42,714 nucleotides of DNA from an uncultured Marinomonas sp. (GTDB taxonomy: Bacteria; Pseudomonadota; Gammaproteobacteria; Pseudomonadales; Marinomonadaceae), in contig CANLRQ010000025.1 in the NCBI GenBank assembly GCA_947493575.1, positions 1-42,714 of the forward strand, given 5' to 3'. Shown piece after piece: positions 41,211-42,714 of the stretch. Position numbers and translations under genes: made by a program. Positions within the stretch are counted from its first letter, which is position 1. Each line of letters opens with the position of its first letter. The notes below the pieces were generated by a model, which saw nothing but the letters and a program-made list of their open reading frames with translations, did no database searches and was not told the origin of the DNA.

Positions 41211-41306
41211 CTAACAAGAACATCAAACGGAAAATTACAGTTGGCTGTTTTTCGTTCCTCAAACATTTTAACCAACTATATTTTTCCGCTTATGTAAGCG
41301 TTAGCC
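41209..41306. other. Integron attC-like recombination site
   Basis: Immediately after the DUF6404 stop codon, GCTAACAAGAACATCAAACG (41210-41229) and the following GAAAA are matched by the complement of TTTTTCCGCTTATGTAAGCG plus TTAGCC (41281-41306). The outer CTAAC/GTTAG boxes and the inner CGGAAAA/TTTTCCG boxes are exact, with mismatches between, and a variable centre of about 50 bp. Start near TAACAA, end GCGTTAGCC and length of about 98 bp all fit attC. The box GTTAGCC departs at one base from GTTRRRY. Confidence 0.7.
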
Positions 41307-41339
41307 AGATATGTATAGTCCGAGGGGATTTCAATATTC

Positions 41340-42260
41340 ATGATTAAGGATATTCCAACAAGCGAAGAGTTTGATTCTGCGGCAAAGGCTCAATTTGATT
41401 TTGCTTGGGATATTGTTATTTCATTTCTGCTTACTCTTGATGAGGCCAAAGGCTATTCAGAAGTAGAGAAGGAGGATGAAAAGGCTTTTTGGGAGACGGC
41501 TCGTCAGAGAATCCTGACATCACTGATCATTACCCAGCAAGGTGTAGAGCTTGCGATAAAAGGTAAGCTTATTGCGATTAGTCCTTATTTGCTTATATCA
41601 GGGAATCATTCAGACTGGCCTAAAGACAATGATGGAACAGGAGTAAGCTTTTCAGAGTTCAGAGCTATCGATGCCCAAGATTTGGTTAGAGTTCACGATA
41701 CGGTTCACGAGAAAAAGTTAGATTCAGGTTTTTCTGTTTTATTTGAAAGGCTTAGAAAGCTTCGAAATAAGGCTATGCATACGGTAGATAAGGAACTCAA
41801 TGTTTCGGCGGAAGATGTAGTTCTAATTCTTCTTGATGTGCATGAATATCTTTATGCTAATGAAAACTGGGTAGCTACGAGAAGAGGCTTCCTTAATAAT
41901 TCAGCAGCGACACATGTATTTTTCGATACAGACCACGTAGAAGGTTTGGTGGCCAAAGAATTCTTAATTGTCTTCAATTTCTTAAAGCCAGCAGAAACAA
42001 CGCGATTTTTCAAAGTTGATAGGAGACAGCGTCTCTATCTATGTCCAGAGTGCAAATGCGAAAGTGAAAAATACGATTCAATCGAGCCCAAGTATGCGGT
42101 ATTAAGGCCGAATGAACCTGATTCAGAACATTTATTCTGCTTCGTATGTGATTCATTACATCCTGTAGAACGAAAAGATTGCTCTCAAGATGAGTGTCTA
42201 GGCAATGTAATAAGCATGGAGTACAATGTTTGCTGCACGTGCAGAGAAAATCATGGCTAA
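41340..42260 (+). CDS. HEPN-like protein with C-terminal zinc-ribbon cysteines (cassette gene)
   Basis: I do not recognise a named family. The 306-residue protein has a helical N-terminal part (about 10-180) containing LRKLRNKAMH, where R142-x4-H147 fits the HEPN RNase motif (RN form as in many defence HEPN proteins), followed by helices NVSAEDVVLILLDVHEYLY. The C-terminus (about 230-305) has paired cysteines CPEC (235-238), CFVC (267-270), C281/C286 and CCTC (298-301), suggesting one or two zinc ribbons. The stop codon lies in GGCTAA, where an attC box would begin, and a group II intron end adjoins it. It begins 34 nt after the attC-like site; GAGGGG precedes the ATG. A nucleic-acid-sensing or toxin role is inference. 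Confidence 0.7.
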   Translation: MIKDIPTSEEFDSAAKAQFDFAWDIVISFLLTLDEAKGYSEVEKEDEKAFWETARQRILTSLIITQQGVELAIKGKLIAISPYLLISGNHSDWPKDNDGTGVSFSEFRAIDAQDLVRVHDTVHEKKLDSGFSVLFERLRKLRNKAMHTVDKELNVSAEDVVLILLDVHEYLYANENWVATRRGFLNNSAATHVFFDTDHVEGLVAKEFLIVFNFLKPAETTRFFKVDRRQRLYLCPECKCESEKYDSIEPKYAVLRPNEPDSEHLFCFVCDSLHPVERKDCSQDECLGNVISMEYNVCCTCRENHG

Positions 42261-42328
42261 TCAGGTACCCGTAGGTTTCTAACCTCCACCCCCCACAACA
42301 CCCTGCATGCGGCTCCTCACAGGGCGTT
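42260..42328 (-). ncRNA. Group II intron 3' end (domains V-VI)
   Basis: On the minus strand, directly after the maturase stop codon, AACGCCCTGTGAGGAGCCGC, ATGCAGGGTG and TTGTGGGG form the domain V hairpin (CGCCCTG 42320-42326 with CAGGGTG 42299-42305). GGAGGTTAGAAACCT forms domain VI, and the 3' end is near GGTACCTGAT(T). This matches recalled 3' ends of bacterial group II introns. The 3' exon reads AGCCATGATTTTC, i.e. the reverse of the cassette gene end. Confidence 0.75.
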
Positions 42329-42535
42329 TCACTTAGGATGCTGAAGCGCGATCCAACCATCTCGCAATGAATAAAGTCCTTCGGGTTTTAGGTAATCAAG
42401 CGATAACGCCTGATTCATCCCCAGAGTTTTATCGCTGCGCCATGGCCCTTTGCTGGTAATACCACATGCAACTGCGGCCTGAACATGCACACCTAATCTC
42501 ATTAAACGTCTTATCTTAGTCCGTGCCTTCGCCAC
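42329..42535 (-). pseudogene. Group II intron maturase/reverse transcriptase, C-terminal remnant
   Basis: The last about 65 residues of an intron-encoded protein remain: TKIRRLMRLGVHVQAAVACG, ITSKGPWRSDKTLGMNQ, then YLKPEGLYSLRDGWIALQHP. The pattern KGPWR...LSLDYLKPEGLYSLRD is the C-terminal region of group II maturases. The reverse-transcriptase domains are missing. Just upstream on the minus strand another frame (42540-42600) reads LLDPLLKELEKRDYL, which might be a displaced piece of the RT domain, but this is uncertain. It lies antisense to the cassette genes. Confidence 0.78.
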
Positions 42536-42616
42536 TTAGATAATCTCGTTTCTCAAGCTCTTTGAGTAAAGGGTCGAGCAATGAGTTTACATACCGTCCC
42601 AATAAGTGTGTCTACC

Positions 42617-42642
42617 AGAGGCTTTAAAAAGCGCCTCTCTTT
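42617..42642. terminator. Possible stem-loop AGAGGC/GCCTCT
   Basis: A 6-bp GC-rich stem (42617-42622 with 42633-42638) with a 10-nt loop and a short pyrimidine tail lies between the intron remnant and the next start codon. It may be a terminator for either direction or the edge of an older element. Confidence 0.4.
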
Positions 42643-42695
42643 CGTTAAATTTAATTTGTTCCGATCAAAAAACAAACAAAAACGAGAGAGAGACT

Positions 42696-42714
42696 ATGGA
42701 TAATTTAAAGCTAA
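42696..42714 (+). CDS. Start of a gene running out of the window
   Basis: ATG at 42696 is preceded by GAGAGAGAC, a plausible ribosome site, and reads MDNLKL to the end of the window. The length is too short to identify. The upstream stretch 42540-42695 is AT-rich toward the start and could hold its promoter. Confidence 0.4.

Noticed and set aside
42010..42360. 116-residue minus-strand frame across the intron end
   Set aside because: It reads domain V/VI RNA and the antisense of the cassette gene; the intron structure and the HEPN-like gene explain the sequence better.
42540..42600. Reverse-transcriptase-like piece LLDPLLKELEKRDYL on the minus strand
   Set aside because: It resembles the RT domain 5 region of intron maturases, but the match is short and a second frame is also open; kept only as a remark in the intron entry.

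Overview
The window looks like chromosomal DNA of a marine gammaproteobacterium, most plausibly Marinomonas or a close relative in the Oceanospirillales. This rests on AT-rich DNA, on protein sequences recalled as resembling that group and Pseudomonas (GtsABCD, PxpABC, an AglEFGK-type transporter), and on many small dispersed repeats. The genus is an inference; no marker gene is present.

Layout. 0.3-9.4 kb, minus strand: a sucrose/alpha-glucoside operon (fructokinase, aglE-, aglF-, aglG- and aglK-type transporter, GH13 alpha-glucosidase, LacI regulator). 9.5-11.8 kb: an OmpR-type response regulator and sensor kinase resembling glucose-uptake regulators. 11.8-16.5 kb: a scarred defence or toxin-antitoxin region with a HigB toxin reduced to its two ends beside an intact HigA, a KAP P-loop NTPase carrying a GC-rich Ala/Ser/Val repeat, a fused nucleotidyltransferase-HEPN gene with a 225-bp partial duplicate on the far side of the KAP gene, and an RHH antitoxin gene cut by an IS5-type end. 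16.5-21.5 kb, minus strand: an operon joining D-amino-acid aminotransferase, both halves of the animal D-glutamate cyclase architecture (DUF4392 and DUF1445) and the 5-oxoprolinase PxpABC. 22.1-24.0 kb: AraC regulator, LysE exporter and a Dabb protein. 24.1-27.3 kb: a large SIR2-NB-ARC-TPR protein of antiphage STAND type. 27.6-32.3 kb: VOC protein, a soxR remnant, DJ-1/PfpI protein with divergent LysR regulator, and a GGDEF-EAL protein. 32.8-37.2 kb: a complete gtsABCD-type glucose transporter operon. 37.3-40.2 kb: small metabolic and orphan genes. 40.77-42.7 kb: what looks like integron gene cassettes, with two attC-like palindromes, a DUF6404 cassette and a HEPN/zinc-ribbon cassette whose own attC appears to have been entered by a group II intron now reduced to its 3' end.

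How the parts work together. The two sugar systems would import alpha-glucosides or sucrose and free glucose; the GH13 enzyme and fructokinase supply intracellular glucose and fructose 6-phosphate. The D-glutamate/oxoproline operon would move D-amino-acid nitrogen through D-glutamate and 5-oxoproline toward glutamate. The defence-like genes lie among duplications, MITEs and deletion scars, so these are the most fluid parts of the window. There are no rRNA genes, recognisable tRNA genes, CRISPR arrays, prophage or complete transposase genes.
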